A stretch of DNA of 64,000 nucleotides from Niebla homalea. Lineage: Eukaryota; Ascomycota; Lecanoromycetes; Lecanorales; Ramalinaceae. Made by a program: the position numbers and the translations under genes. The stretch lies in assembly GCA_019925105.1 (NCBI GenBank), contig JAHGAU010000037.1, positions 310,001 to 374,000 on the forward strand, in the 5' to 3' direction. How positions within the stretch are numbered: position 1 is the stretch's first letter; each line of letters begins with the position of its first letter. Shown one piece after another: positions 12,009 through 23,239 of this stretch. The notes beneath the pieces were generated by a model. It made no database searches. It saw only the letters and a list, made by a program, of their open reading frames with translations, and was not told the origin of the DNA.

Positions 12009-12056
12009 CTTTTTAAATATTATAAAAACGTTTAATAAAATAAATTATTAAAAATT
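12009..12056 (+). repeat. Inverted fragment of LINE ORF2 at the 5' junction of LINE-A
   Basis: About 48 bp between the ORF1 start of LINE-A and its target-site duplication match, on the + strand, the RT coding region of the family (compare 25055-25101, around CGTTTAATAAAATAAATTAT). LINE-A itself runs on the - strand, so this piece is inverted with respect to the element. It lies inside the TSDs and so was added during integration. Confidence 0.8.
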
Positions 12057-12068
12057 CAAGTTTATTTT

Positions 12069-15000
12069 AATTACTTATTATTATAATTACTTTAGAAAAT
12101 TACTCCGTATTAAGACTTTATTATTAAGTAAAAGCTTAACTTATTAATAAATTAATTATTATAATATATATTAATTATATATTTATAATTATTTTTATAT
12201 TTATCGGAATTAAGGGGAAAGAAAATAATATTTATTTAATTATATTAATTTAAATTAAAAAATACTTTAAATTTTTTTTTTTTACTTATTTTCTTATAAG
12301 TTTTACTTATTATATAATACTTAATTCTTAACGTTTTATCCTTTTTAAGGTTTTATAGCCCTTTATTATATTTTTTATAAATTATATATAATTAACTTTT
12401 TAAAGCTTTATAATATAATATATTTTCTAAAAAGTTTTATTAAGTTAATAATCTTTTCTTAACCTTTTAAAAAATTTATTTATTAAAATATTATATAACT
12501 TAAGGAATAATTTATTATTATATAAAGAAATTTTTTAAGTTATTTTTTTATAAATATAATATTAATTTATTCGCTTTAATATTAATTCTTATTTATTAAT
12601 TATAAAAGTATATATAAATATTAAAGTAATATTATTAAATATATTAAAAAATATAATAAATATTTTATAAAGTTTAAATAAGAAAAAAATGAATAATTAT
12701 TTTAAAAAATAATAAAATTAAAATTAATTTTATTATTAAAAAAACGTTTAATAATACTTATATATTAAGGATAATACGATTAATAAAAATTTATTTAATT
12801 ATTATAAAAATATTTATCCTTTATATTATTCCTTTAAAAAATCTTTTAAAATTAAGTTTTATATTTTTTTTACTTAATAAATCTTAAAAACGTATTAACT
12901 TTATATATAAATAAAATAAAAAAGGATTAAAGTAAACTATTATTATAAAGTAATTTTACGTAAACTTTAACGTTAATTTATTATTTTAATTTTAATTAAT
13001 ATATTTTTAAACTTTTTATTTTAATAATTTAATAAACTTATAATAATTATTTTTAACTTTATATAGCCTTATTTTAATTATATTTTTTAAAACGTAAATT
13101 TACGGAAATAAAACTTTTAAGATAAAAAATTAAAAAACTTATTAAGGGATTATAAGAAAATTCCCTTAAAAAATAATATTAAAGTAACATATTATCCGTA
13201 AGCTTAAAATAAAATATATAAATATATTTTAAAATAAGAAATTAAAATATTAATTAAAAATAAATTATATATTACGTAAAATCCATTAATATTAAAAATC
13301 CTTAAATTTATTAATATTAAAAATATAATTTATATAATTTATTAAAAAAATTATTAAAAAAATAATAAATAAAAAAACGTTTAAATTTTAATTTTAAAAA
13401 ATTAAAATATTATAAAAAGCTATAAAGTATTTCTTTATTAATAAGTTTTAATATAAGAAATCCTATTATTCCGTTTTTTATAATTTAATTAATATTAAGA
13501 ATTTAATATTTCTTTTTTATATTATATATATAAAGAAAATAATATTAATATAAAAAGATATATAATTAATTTAAATACTTAAAGGTAAATATTTTATATT
13601 TAAAGTTTAAATTATAATTTATATATTATAAGTTAAAATTAATTAAATAAAAATAAAAAATTACTTAAGTATTAAGTTAAGAATTAATATAGGAATAAAA
13701 CGTATTATTAAGAATTTAATTTATTAAAATTTAATATTAAAATTAATTATAATAATCTTTATATTTATTAAAAGTATTAAATTATTTATAAAAAAATATT
13801 ATAAAATTTAATTATTTATTTATTTTATAAATAAAAATTAAAAATATTAATAAGAATTCTATAAGAATAAACCTATTTACGATATTTTATATTAATTATT
13901 ATATTTATTTTCTTTATAAGAATTTTATATTTATTATTTATTATATAAAAAAGAGTTTTTTAATAATATCGTTAATTTATTTATAATAAGAATAATCTGT
14001 TTAAAACTTTTAAGTATAAAATTATTAAAGTTAAAAATAATTAAATTATATATTTCCTTAATAATAATAATATTTATTAATAAATTTTAATTTTATTTAT
14101 TAAAATTATAATTATTTTATTAATACGTATAATTAAGCAATATTATTTAATTAAAATCTTTAAGATTAAAAAATTCTTAATTTTTAATATAAGTTATTTT
14201 ATTTTATTAAATTATATATTTTTTCTTTATAAAATAATAATATAAAAACGGGAAGTAAATATAAAAAATATTAATCTTAAAATTAATTAATATAATAATA
14301 TTTATAATAAATTAAAGTAAAAAATATACCTTCTTTATTATACGTAAATTAATTTAAATAATTAAATAATTATAAATTTTTATTTATTTTATTTTAAGTT
14401 ATAAATTATTTATTAATTATTATTAATTTTTATAAATAGCTTTAAATTAAATTATCTTATAATTATAATATAAAATAATATAAAACTCCCGATTTATAAT
14501 AATAAGTTAATTTAAACTTAAATTAAAATATTTATTTATTTTTTAAACTATAATTTATTCTAAGAAAATAATAAAACTTAAGTTTAAAATATTAAAATTA
14601 AATAAAAATAAAATTAAATAAATTATAAATAAATAAAAAACTTATATTTTACTTAATTTCTTTTATACTTAAATTATATTATATTAAATTCTTATTATCT
14701 TTAATTACCTTTAATTTCTTAATATTATTTATACTTAAATTATTCTTTTTAATAAAAACGTACGTATAAATTTTCGTTAAAATATTATTATTATTAATTT
14801 AATAAATATAAAAATTAATATAATTAATAATATATTAACGTATAATAATACTTTCTTTTTTAATTTTCTTTAATTTTATTTTTTAAGTTTTATTAATATT
14901 TTAATATTTTATTATTATTTTAAGCTTTCTTAAATAATAAATAATATTATTAATATTTATATATTTATTTTTTAAGCTTTTATTTAAAAAAGTAAAACGA

Positions 15001-15551
15001 AATTAATCGATTATAGGATTTAATAATATTAAGATTCTATAATAACTTATTTAAAGCCTTACGTTTACCTAATTATTTACCCCGTTTACGACCGTATATA
15101 TTACGTTATAAAGAATTCTATATAATATTTTTTTTAAAAAATAATAAATTAAGTATTAAAATCTTTATTTATATTTAATAAATTAAAGTAAAGGAATTTA
15201 TTAAAATTATTATTTAATTTAAATTTTTTATCCTTAATTAGTATATTATTAATATTTAGGATTATTATTATATTTATTATATATTTACTTTACTTATTAA
15301 GGTTATTTATTATTATAAATACATATTATTATAAAGAATAAATAAAAAATAAATTAAAAGGAAAAAAGAAAATTATTAATAAGTATTTTAATAAATATAT
15401 AAATGAAATTTCCCGTTAAATCCGCTCGGGAAACCCTTTTAAGGTTAATTTCCGAAACTATAATAAAACGTATATAATTATTATAAAGATTAATATAAAT
15501 AATCTAATTAATAATTAAATTTAATATATTATCCTTTCTTAATATTTTAAT
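12069..15551. repeat. Internal part of left arm, no readable gene
   Basis: About 3.5 kb of extremely AT-rich transposon sequence, matched in reverse by about 54960 and 60799-63860. I could not find a transposase, helicase or other domain on either strand in either arm. Frames with runs of Lys, Asn, Ile and stops are what RIP makes of ordinary coding DNA. The equivalent right-arm stretch at 63350-63600 has a slightly more open + frame (for example NNRLFFKLRS) but no recognisable family. Confidence 0.6.
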
Positions 15552-15562
15552 AATCTAATATT

Positions 15563-16282
15563 GATTGATTAATTGATTTATACACGAGTCTAGCTACTTT
15601 AAGTTAATTTCGGCGTTCTATAATGTTGGTGGTTAAGTTATGGTTATTTTAATATTTATACTTATTTTAAACTTATCGTTTCAATTTTAAAAGGGAAAAG
15701 GAAACCGTAATCGGTTAATTTAACCTTAATTTACCCTAGATATTAACCTGATTTAAATAAAAAATTTTTCTTTATAATTACTTACCTTAATATTATAATT
15801 AAGTTTTTACGTTAACCCGATTAAGATTAATAATTACCTTAAATCCTTAATTTATTATTTCCGTTAAGAATTTTTTTAACGTTATAATCCGCAATAAGGA
15901 TTTAATAGTAATATTAAGCTTAATTAAGGGAAAACGGCCTTAATTATATAACTTTATTTCTTTTAATACTTAAATTTTATTTTAAATATTTTATTACGTA
16001 ACTTTTTAGATTAACTTTATTTAATCTTAACTTTAACCTTTTAACGTTAAATCCCCGTAACCTTTTTTTACTGGCCCTATATGGCAATTAAGCTTATTTA
16101 AGGTTAATTACGGGTACCGGTAAATCATTAAATATTTATTATTATTTTATCTATATTAACTACGTAACTTACCGGATAAGGTTTAAGGGCTCTTAATGAA
16201 ATCGTCCCTTACCCTTGAAATGTTCAATTATTCTATAGTTTATCTTCTGCACTCAAAAATGCCATTCCGCCACGCTCGCCCC
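15563..16282 (-). mobile_element. SINE-like non-autonomous retroelement sharing the LINE tail
   Basis: This 720-bp insertion is flanked by an 11-bp TSD, AATCTAATATT, at 15552-15562 and 16283-16293; the right arm has the single empty site near 54515-54530. It lies on the - strand, with a (GATT)n-type tail at 15563-15580. Next to the tail about 50 bp resemble the 3' end of the LINE family (GAACGCCG.AATTA..., ...GTATAAATCAAT), but the body is unrelated to the LINE. The 5' end (16188-16282) is unmutated and begins in reverse complement GGGGCGAGCGTGGCGGAATG, which resembles the acceptor and A-box part of a tRNA gene. A B box is not evident. It was probably mobilised by the LINE. Confidence 0.7.
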
Positions 16283-16293
16283 AATCTAATATT

Positions 16294-17699
16294 ATCTTTA
16301 TATAATTCTAGGTTAAAAATATTTTTCACGTTAAGTTAAATTAAACTTAATTTAATATAGAATCTACGGGTAATTAATAATATTATTTTTACAGTAAGGA
16401 TAAGCATAATAATAAATATAAAGGGCCGTGTATTTACTAAAATTAAGCCAGATAATTATACTTATTATCCTATATTACTTTATCTTTTTTTAAAAGGATT
16501 AAGATAAGTAATATTTTCTTATAATAGGTTAAAAAGGGTATAAATCTATACGGGGCTGAAATTCATTAAAATATTATATAAGTTAATAATTTCTCCCTTT
16601 AACGCTTATTTTACTTTTTATTTAAAATTTATTACTTATTATATTATATTTTATTACTTTTAATTTAAATTATACTTTAATTTATAAAATAACGTATATT
16701 AAGTAAATAGCGAAAAAGTCAATTAATAATAAATTTTTTAAAAAGAACCTTACTTAAAAAACGGGTCATAAATTTATAGGCGGAAAGATAATCCTTAATA
16801 TTAAAACGATAATAAATATAGGTTATAATATAAAGGTATTTTATATTAAGCGTAAACTATATTTTAAATAAAATAGTAAGTTATAATTAAGAATATTTAT
16901 ATAAGCGTTAATATTAATATAATTCTTTTAATTAAAATATTTTTAAAATTAAGAAATATTAAAAGAGTATAGATTTCTTAATTAAGAAAATATTATTTTT
17001 TCGTTTAATTAAAGAGATTATATATATTAGCCCTTTAAGCTAGGATATACGCTTTTAATCCGTTACTTTAATTATTCTTTAAGAGGTTAATAAGGTTTAC
17101 TTTACCTCGTATTTTAAATATATAATAATGTACTTAAATTCAAGTAATATAAAGTTGATATTAATATAAAAGTAATTAATCTAGCTTATATCTATATAAA
17201 GTACGTTACTATTATATAGAAGGATTTATAATTAGTTAAGAATATGTTTAAGCTTAACAGTTAATAAATCTAATACTTTAACCGAAGGATATATTAAGTT
17301 ATTATTAAAAGTATTTAATATCCTATTTATTTAATAGTTATCTTGGTTAAAGAATTAATTATTATTAACATAAGTATAAGTAGTTAAGTTATAAGAAGGG
17401 CGGCTTCTTATATAATATTAAATTACGATTAAGATAAGTATAATAATAAATATAATAATTAATACGCGGTAATATAAGGCGGCTTTTTTACTAACGTTAT
17501 ATTATAATTTAAAAGGAGTATAATAATAAATATAATAATAAATATAATAATATGAATACTAATAAATACATTAATAAGCATAATAATAAATACGGTATAA
17601 CCTTAAATTATTAAATAATAATGTTCGACTTATAAGTATTAAATAATTAATTGAATCTTACTTATTAATATATTAATAATAAATACCGGTTTCTTGGTA
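16294..17699. repeat. Subterminal part of left arm with repeated AT motif
   Basis: This part matches the right arm at 34632-35447 and 21190-21722. It has no readable gene. It contains several copies of a motif close to AAGCATAATAATAAATA: 16404-16420, 17438-17455, 17515-17550 (in tandem) and 17573-17590. The counterparts in the right arm are at 21290-21360, 21430-21445 and 35383-35400 in reverse. Repeated subterminal motifs are typical transposase-binding sites of hAT-like transposons. Confidence 0.6.
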
Positions 17700-17823
17700 T
17701 TTCCCGTTCCTATACCGCCGGGATAAGTACGGTACAGGAACGGGAGAGACCTCTATACCGTACCGGCCGGTATGGGAAGACCATGATCAAATCCCGTCCC
17801 ATACCGTACCGGTTGGGGGAGTA
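17700..17823 (-). repeat. GC-rich terminus of left transposon copy, with hairpins
   Basis: The arm ends here. The last bases read GGTTGGGGGAGTA, the exact reverse of the right-arm start. The stretch is rich in the CGGTAC/GTACCG unit and contains inverted repeats: CCCGTTCCT with AGGAACGGG (about 17703-17746) and CCGGTATGGGA with TCCCATACCG (about 17766-17807). GC-rich CGGGACGGG/CGGTACGG repeats just inside the end are usual for hAT transposons. The family is inferred from this alone. Confidence 0.65.
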
Positions 17824-17859
17824 TTAATCGTAACTTATATTAAAAATTATTCATTTTCT

Positions 17860-19440
17860 GATTTACCCGATGTTACTTCTTTATTACCGTCGAAACATCT
17901 TTATTTATATTGAACTTAATATATTTAAGTTCAATAATTAATTTATCGGAAAGTATCCACTTTTTTCCTTTATAAAGGGGTGAGTCGTTAATTATTAAAC
18001 ATGTTTTCTTTCTATAAATAAAGTATCGTTTATTTCTTATTAAAATTTATATAATATAAGAAAGGTAATAGGTTAAATTAAGGTTAATATTATAATAATT
18101 TACGTAATATAATTCTACCTTTAAGGTTACTTTATTATCCTTTTTTATTTTAATAATAATAACTTTCTTTTTTAATATTATTAAATTAAACTTATTTACT
18201 ATACGTATATTTAAGTTATATTATCGTAAGCGGTTAATATATATAGGGAAACTAATATAAGTCGTACCGTTTACGATTTTTTATTTTAATCTTGGTATAA
18301 TTATATATCTTAAATTTAAAATCTTTTATAGAATAATTATTTATAATAAAATAATAATTATAATAAATCTCGCTAGGAACCTATTGAATTTCTCGTCTTT
18401 ATTTATAAAGCTTATAAGAAAGTTAAGATTATATAGTAAAATATCGGACTTTTTTTTTAATTAAATTCTTTAAATAAACTTATAAGGTCCGTTATAATTT
18501 CCGTTATTATTAAATATAGGTTATTATTATTTAATATTGATTAAGCTTTAACGATTTTAAATATAATAATTTTATAATAATTTTAAATATATATTATTTC
18601 TAATTATTCATCCGGGAAAACGATAACGTTTTATTAAAATTTAAAGTTTACCTTTATTTTTTAAGTATCTTATTTATATACGTCGTTATTACCTTTAAAT
18701 ACCCCGGGGTTTAAATAACGGATATTTCTTCCGACTTTATTCTTTTAATATTATTATAATAATAACCGCGGCTTTCTAAAAGTATAATATCGGTCTTATT
18801 TATTATTTAAATTTCTTAATATAAAATAATCTTCCGTCTTAATTATTAAGTTTATATTATTATCGGAGTTATTTAATAACTTATTAAATTAAGTATTTTT
18901 ACTTAATTATATAATTTTATCCTTTAAACGGTTAATCTTATAAAAATAGTTATCCGCCTTTTAACGATATTAATTACGATAATTATGGATTCTCTTTATA
19001 TTATCCTTAAATAAAGATAAATTAGTTTTTACGCTTTATATAATAAATATTAATTCCTTAAGGGTTCTTTATGTTTTTTAAATAATTTTATTTATATATT
19101 GCTTTATTTTTTTATTTTCCGTAATCTGACTTTTTGCTTTTATTATATTTAAGGTAAATATATTAAGTTCGTTCTATAGTAATATATTAACGTTAATTAT
19201 ATATTTAATAAGGTTTATTTATAACTATAGGTTATATTTAACGGATCTTTTAAGATCCTTTAAATTTTTAACGCGGAATATCCAGTCCTTATTATTAATT
19301 AACTTTATTATTTTAATTATATTATTTACGTTTAATATCTATCGTCTTTTTTCTTCTTTCCGCCGGCTTTTTTTAAGTATAAGTATATATTATTATAGGC
19401 TTTTAAGGTCGTTATTATTGCCTTTATTATTGGATTCATC
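17860..19440 (-). pseudogene. Copia-like gag remnant with degraded zinc knuckle
   Basis: The frame starts at an ATG near 19440 (MNPIIKAIITTLKAYNN) and runs left. It is broken by RIP stops over most of its length, but its C-terminal part is open for some 50 codons at about 17860-18015. There it reads KRYFIYRKKTCLIINDSPLY, and then GKKWILSDKLIIELKY. With Tyr as mutated Cys this resembles the C..C....C....H/N knuckle (CF.C.K.GCWST.H...E) found at the end of gag in fungal copia elements. Protease, integrase and RT, expected to the left, are missing because the transposon arm begins there. The copia label is tentative. Confidence 0.45.
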
Positions 19441-19849
19441 TTAAAAATAACTTCCGAACGCGCGTTATTTAAGGGTTAAAAATAATTTCTCTATTATTAT
19501 TAATATCGGTATTTATATAGTTTTCTTTAACCTTTTTTAACTAAGGTTATTATTAATAATATGAGCCGTTTATTTAAATTAAGTTTCTGGGTTAGATTTT
19601 ACTATAATCTTAAAGTACGTTTTTACTTAATAATACCCGCTTCGGTTAATTAATAAGCCTTTACTTAAGACTTAATAATAGTTCTATATAATTTAATTAA
19701 CGTCCGTCTCTTAAAAAAGATAATTAAAATTATATTAAGGACTTAATAAGGGTAAGGGTAAATATAACTGAATTTCAACTATAATGAGAAATCTATGGTA
19801 TAGTATGTATATATATAAGTATAAGGAGGGTATACGTTAAGCTCGATTA

Positions 19850-19930
19850 AGCGTAGCGCACTGACTAGGCTCTTGGCTATCAGCATCGCAGTCCTTACGC
19901 CGTGACAATAATACTCCGAAATAAATTAAG
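19850..19930. other. Unmutated island in spacer
   Basis: About 80 bp with normal CA/TG content lie upstream (on the - strand) of the gag-like frame. No ORF, tRNA cloverleaf or repeat is recognised. It may be the edge of a repeat or single-copy sequence. Confidence 0.4.
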
Positions 19931-20794
19931 GAGTCTTACTTATAATATATAAATCGGTTACTTAAAATAGGATATTGAGGCTTATAGTTTAATCGGTTTT
20001 AATTATTCGGATTAACTTAATAAGTCTTATATTTTAATTATTATAGTCCTTAATTATTAAATAGTAATTTTACGTTATTTAAGGTAATTAATTTTTTCTA
20101 TTTTTTTTTTAATTACTTTAATTTCTTTTATTTTAAGAAGACGGCTTATATTAATATATAAATCGTATTTTCTTTAATAATAATCTAGAATATTTAATAA
20201 TATATACGATTATTTTTTTAATTAAGGTTTAATCTTATTATTAATGTAAGAATATTACCGCGCTTTCGTAATTAAGGTATATTAAAAGCAATATTATATC
20301 TTTTTACTTCTTAATTTCGAATAATTTATAATTAATTAATAAATATTAATAATAATTCACCGCTATATATAAACGGGGTCCCCGTATTAATTAAGAGTAA
20401 TAATAAGAATATCCGAATACGGGTACTTAAAGGAGGGTTATTTAAATACTTTTATTTTTCTTAATTTTAATATTTAATCGGTTAATAAATAGTAATTAGG
20501 ACTACTCTATAGATATATATAAATTTTTAGTCTATTATACTTACTATATATATATAATGTAATAATAATAAAGATTAATTCTTAATAATATCTTCGTAAT
20601 TTTAATTATTATTAATTAAAGAAAAAGTACGGTAAATTATTTATAATTAAATCGTATAATTAAACCGAATTCGTTAATATATATAAGTAAATAAATACCT
20701 TCTTAGGACCGTTAGAAGAAATAAAAAGTAAAGAAAGAGTAAAAGTATTAAAATAGTAGGTAGCAATAAAGAGTAATTAAGGATAAACCGTAGC

Positions 20795-20980
20795 CCCTAT
20801 ATAAGTTGGTAAGGTATAGGTTGTTTATTATGGTAATACGTCTTGCTCTCCTTTTTTAAAGTATATACGACTCGATTCTACCCTTAGTTAGCCCTTTTAA
20901 TGTTTTCATCCCTTTATATACCTATCCGCAAGTTTGGTATTTTCCATGCTCTCCCCCTTTCCAATATTTATAAAATAAAT
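20795..20980. other. Unmutated island in spacer near right arm
   Basis: About 185 bp that RIP has mostly spared, containing pyrimidine-rich blocks and TATATA-like strings (about 20915-20925). It could be a promoter or LTR end of the copia-like remnant on the - strand, or unique DNA. No motif settles it. Confidence 0.35.
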
Positions 20981-21055
20981 TTTATATTAATATTAAAATC
21001 TGAAGTTTTTATACTGTTAATTAAGTTATTTTTTAATTGAATAATTGCTTAAGCG

Positions 21056-21180
21056 TACTCCCCCAACCGGTACGGTATGGGACGGGATTTCATTATGGTC
21101 TTCCCATACCGGCCGGTACGGTATAGAGGTCTCTCCCGTTCCCGTACCGTATTTATCCCGGCGGTATAAGAACGGGAAAT
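21056..21180 (+). repeat. GC-rich terminus of right transposon copy
   Basis: This is the mirror of 17700-17823, with the same CGGTACGG and CGGGA units and the same hairpins, well preserved in both copies. The conserved match stops exactly at TACTCCCCC, with unrelated sequence outside on both sides, which marks a transposon end rather than an arbitrary duplication edge. Confidence 0.65.
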
Positions 21181-21751
21181 ACAGAAACCGGTAATTATTA
21201 TTAATATATTAATATGCAAGATTTAACCAATTATTTAATACTTATAAGTTAAGTATTATTATTTAATAATTTAAAGTTATACCGTATTTATTATTATACT
21301 TATTAGTATACTTATTAGTATTTATATTATTATATTTATTATTATACTTATTATTATGTTCCTTTTAAATTATAATATAACGATAATAAAAAAGCCGCCT
21401 TATATTATTATATACTAACTCTTATACTTATTATTATGTTTATCTTAATTATAATTTAATATTATATAAGGAGCCGCCTTTTTTACAACTTAATTACTTA
21501 TACTTAAGTTAATAATAATTAATTCTTTAATTAAGATAACTATTAAATAAATAAAATATTAAATGCTCTTAATAATAACTTAATATATCCTTTAATTAAA
21601 GTATTAGATTTATTAATTGCTAAACTTAAATATATTCTTAATTAATTATAAATCCTTCTATATAATAGTAACGCGCTTTATATAAATATAAGTTAAATTA
21701 ACTACTTTTATATTAATATTAAGAGCTATTATAATACCGGTTCATATGAAG

Positions 21752-22032
21752 ATGGCGACGAATAAAGGGACCCTAGAGGTCCAAAATGATACGTATACGT
21801 ATAGCTCTAATAATAGTAAGAGAAATATATTAAGTATAATAAGTAGAAGTAACATAATAGTTAAGAACAAGGTAATAAACGGGTAAGTAATTTATATTAA
21901 TAGAAACGGCAATAACGTATACGGGTAATATAATAATAATAAGCCGGATAACGCTTAAAATAAATAAGGAAATTAAGGTCAATAAAATACGTATATTAAA
22001 GCGTATAAAATGCGTAATAATAATACGGAAAT
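21752..22032 (+). pseudogene. LINE-O ORF1, 5' part
   Basis: The start ATGGCGACGAA is the same as in LINE-A, LINE-P and LINE-S. The first about 60 bases are nearly unmutated, after which stops appear. The frame continues after the LINE-M insertion at 29114. ORF1 of this family encodes a gag-like RNA-binding protein; the start is chosen because the similarity among all full-length copies begins exactly here. Confidence 0.75.
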
Positions 22033-23220
22033 GGGCGCCGGCGGACGGAGACAAGGGGGGCAGAGAGGATACGTACGAAGTAAGGGAGCGACGGGGGAGG
22101 CTTTAAAGAAGGGAGCGGGGATAAGCTAGGCAGTAAGGGCTATAAGGGTAGCGTTGGCGTTAATAATAAAGGAGGTAAGGGTGAAGGAGAAGGCAGCGGC
22201 GTTAAGGAAGGTAAAAATAATAATTATATGATTATCGGGCGAAAAGGAAAGGAGCATAATAATAAAAATAAACTTATTATAATTAATAAAGGCGTTTAAG
22301 GTAACGGGAGAGCCATTAATAGAATAAATTATTACGGTATATAAATTATAAAATAAGGATATTTTCCTTAATATAGCCTTATTAAAAGCGAAAAAGGGGC
22401 TAAAGAAATTAAAAGGATAAGTTAATAAAGAAGGGTATAAGACGGTAAAGGTATTAAGGCAATCCTTTATTATCGCGGTAAACGGATTATATATTTAATA
22501 AAATTTATAAAAAAGGAAAAGGAAGCTACCTTAAAATAGATAAAAAAGGAGAATATAATCCTTTACCCTAGGCTAAAGATCGTTAATTATAATTTTCCCT
22601 TTATAATAAAAAGGTTAAATGCTTTTAATTATATAAAGAAATACTTTACGGTTATCTTAAGTATAACGTTAATAAGGATATATAATAATATCCTTAATAA
22701 AAGGGTAATAAAAAGTAAATCCCTTAAATTAACGAGACCTTAAAATTAAATAATGGATATTTATTAATACTTTAAATATTAAAAGTACGGATATATTACT
22801 ATAAAATACCCTAACGGTATAAAATATGCGGTATATATTGAAAAACATAATACGTATAAATATATTAACTTAATAATAAAAAGCTTAATAAAGAACGCGT
22901 TAAAATACGCAATATATAATAATAATAATTACTTAACGTAAAACTTATAGTATATAATAAGAGTAAAAAAAACTTAATATAAAAAGATTAGGATAATAAT
23001 TAAGGTTTAACGTTATAATTTATATAAACTTAAATTAATAAGATAATTAAAAACGGTTTTAAAACGTAAATAAAGCTTATTAAATAAAAAAGGGTAAAAC
23101 GTAATAATTAATAACGTAAAAAAAAGGGAACTTATAGTAATATTAACTTTTAAAGCTGGCCATCCAACCGGGATTATTATTATAATAAAAAGATTAAAAT
23201 AAATAATACTTAATTTTAAA
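22033..23220 (+). pseudogene. LINE-M ORF1 remnant (5'-truncated)
   Basis: It starts inside ORF1 with a Gly/Arg/Lys-rich, GC-rich stretch (22033-22250). Near 23005-23110 the frame shows Tyr/Cys-like spacing followed by a Lys-rich part and then KAGHPTG near 23152-23170. This could be a degraded CCHC zinc-knuckle region as in ORF1 of Tad1-like LINEs. Stops are numerous; the limits are approximate. Confidence 0.5.
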
Positions 23221-23239
23221 AAGAAATTATTTATATAAA

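Larger units (their letters stand above)
6203..12057 (-). mobile_element. LINE-A, full-length Tad1-like LINE
   Basis: This non-LTR retrotransposon is on the - strand. Its 3' tail (GATT)n is at 6203-6221, followed inward by the conserved 3' end of the family, and its ORF1 start codon is at 11998-12000. It is flanked by an 11-bp target-site duplication, AAGTTTATTTT, at 6192-6202 and 12058-12068. The right arm holds the unoccupied site at 63860-63870 as AAGCCTATTTT (reverse strand), showing the duplication before RIP. Its length of 5.86 kb is typical of the family here. The 57 bp beyond the start codon include an inverted piece of its own ORF2. Confidence 0.93.
6061..17823 (-). repeat. Left arm of giant inverted repeat: copy 1 of a large DNA transposon
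   Basis: Read in reverse complement, this arm matches the right arm (21056-64000) piece by piece once later insertions are removed. The pairs are 6061-6202 with 63860-64000, 12058-15130 with about 60789-63870, 15130-15562 with 54530-54962, 16283-16350 with 54464-54540, 16345-17160 with 34632-35447 and 17150-17823 with 21056-21722. About 5.2 kb is original sequence; the rest is LINE-A and a SINE-like insertion. The arm ends at the spacer in a GC-rich terminus. No transposase can be read in it because it is too strongly mutated. Confidence 0.85.
17824..21055 (-). other. Spacer between inverted arms, holding a copia-like remnant
   Basis: These 3.2 kb are not repeated elsewhere in the window. 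The left part carries a gag-like frame on the - strand. The right part (19441-21055) has no readable gene but contains two unmutated islands, at about 19850-19930 and 20795-20980. It may be the site into which the two arm copies inserted, itself an older Ty1/copia-type element. A 10-bp perfect hairpin (TTGAACTTAA, 5-base loop) lies at 17910-17934. Confidence 0.5.

Noticed and set aside
16188..16282. A functional tRNA gene at the end of the SINE-like element
   Set aside because: Only the acceptor and D-arm-like 5' part fits; no complementary 3' acceptor strand or T-loop/B box follows at the right distance.
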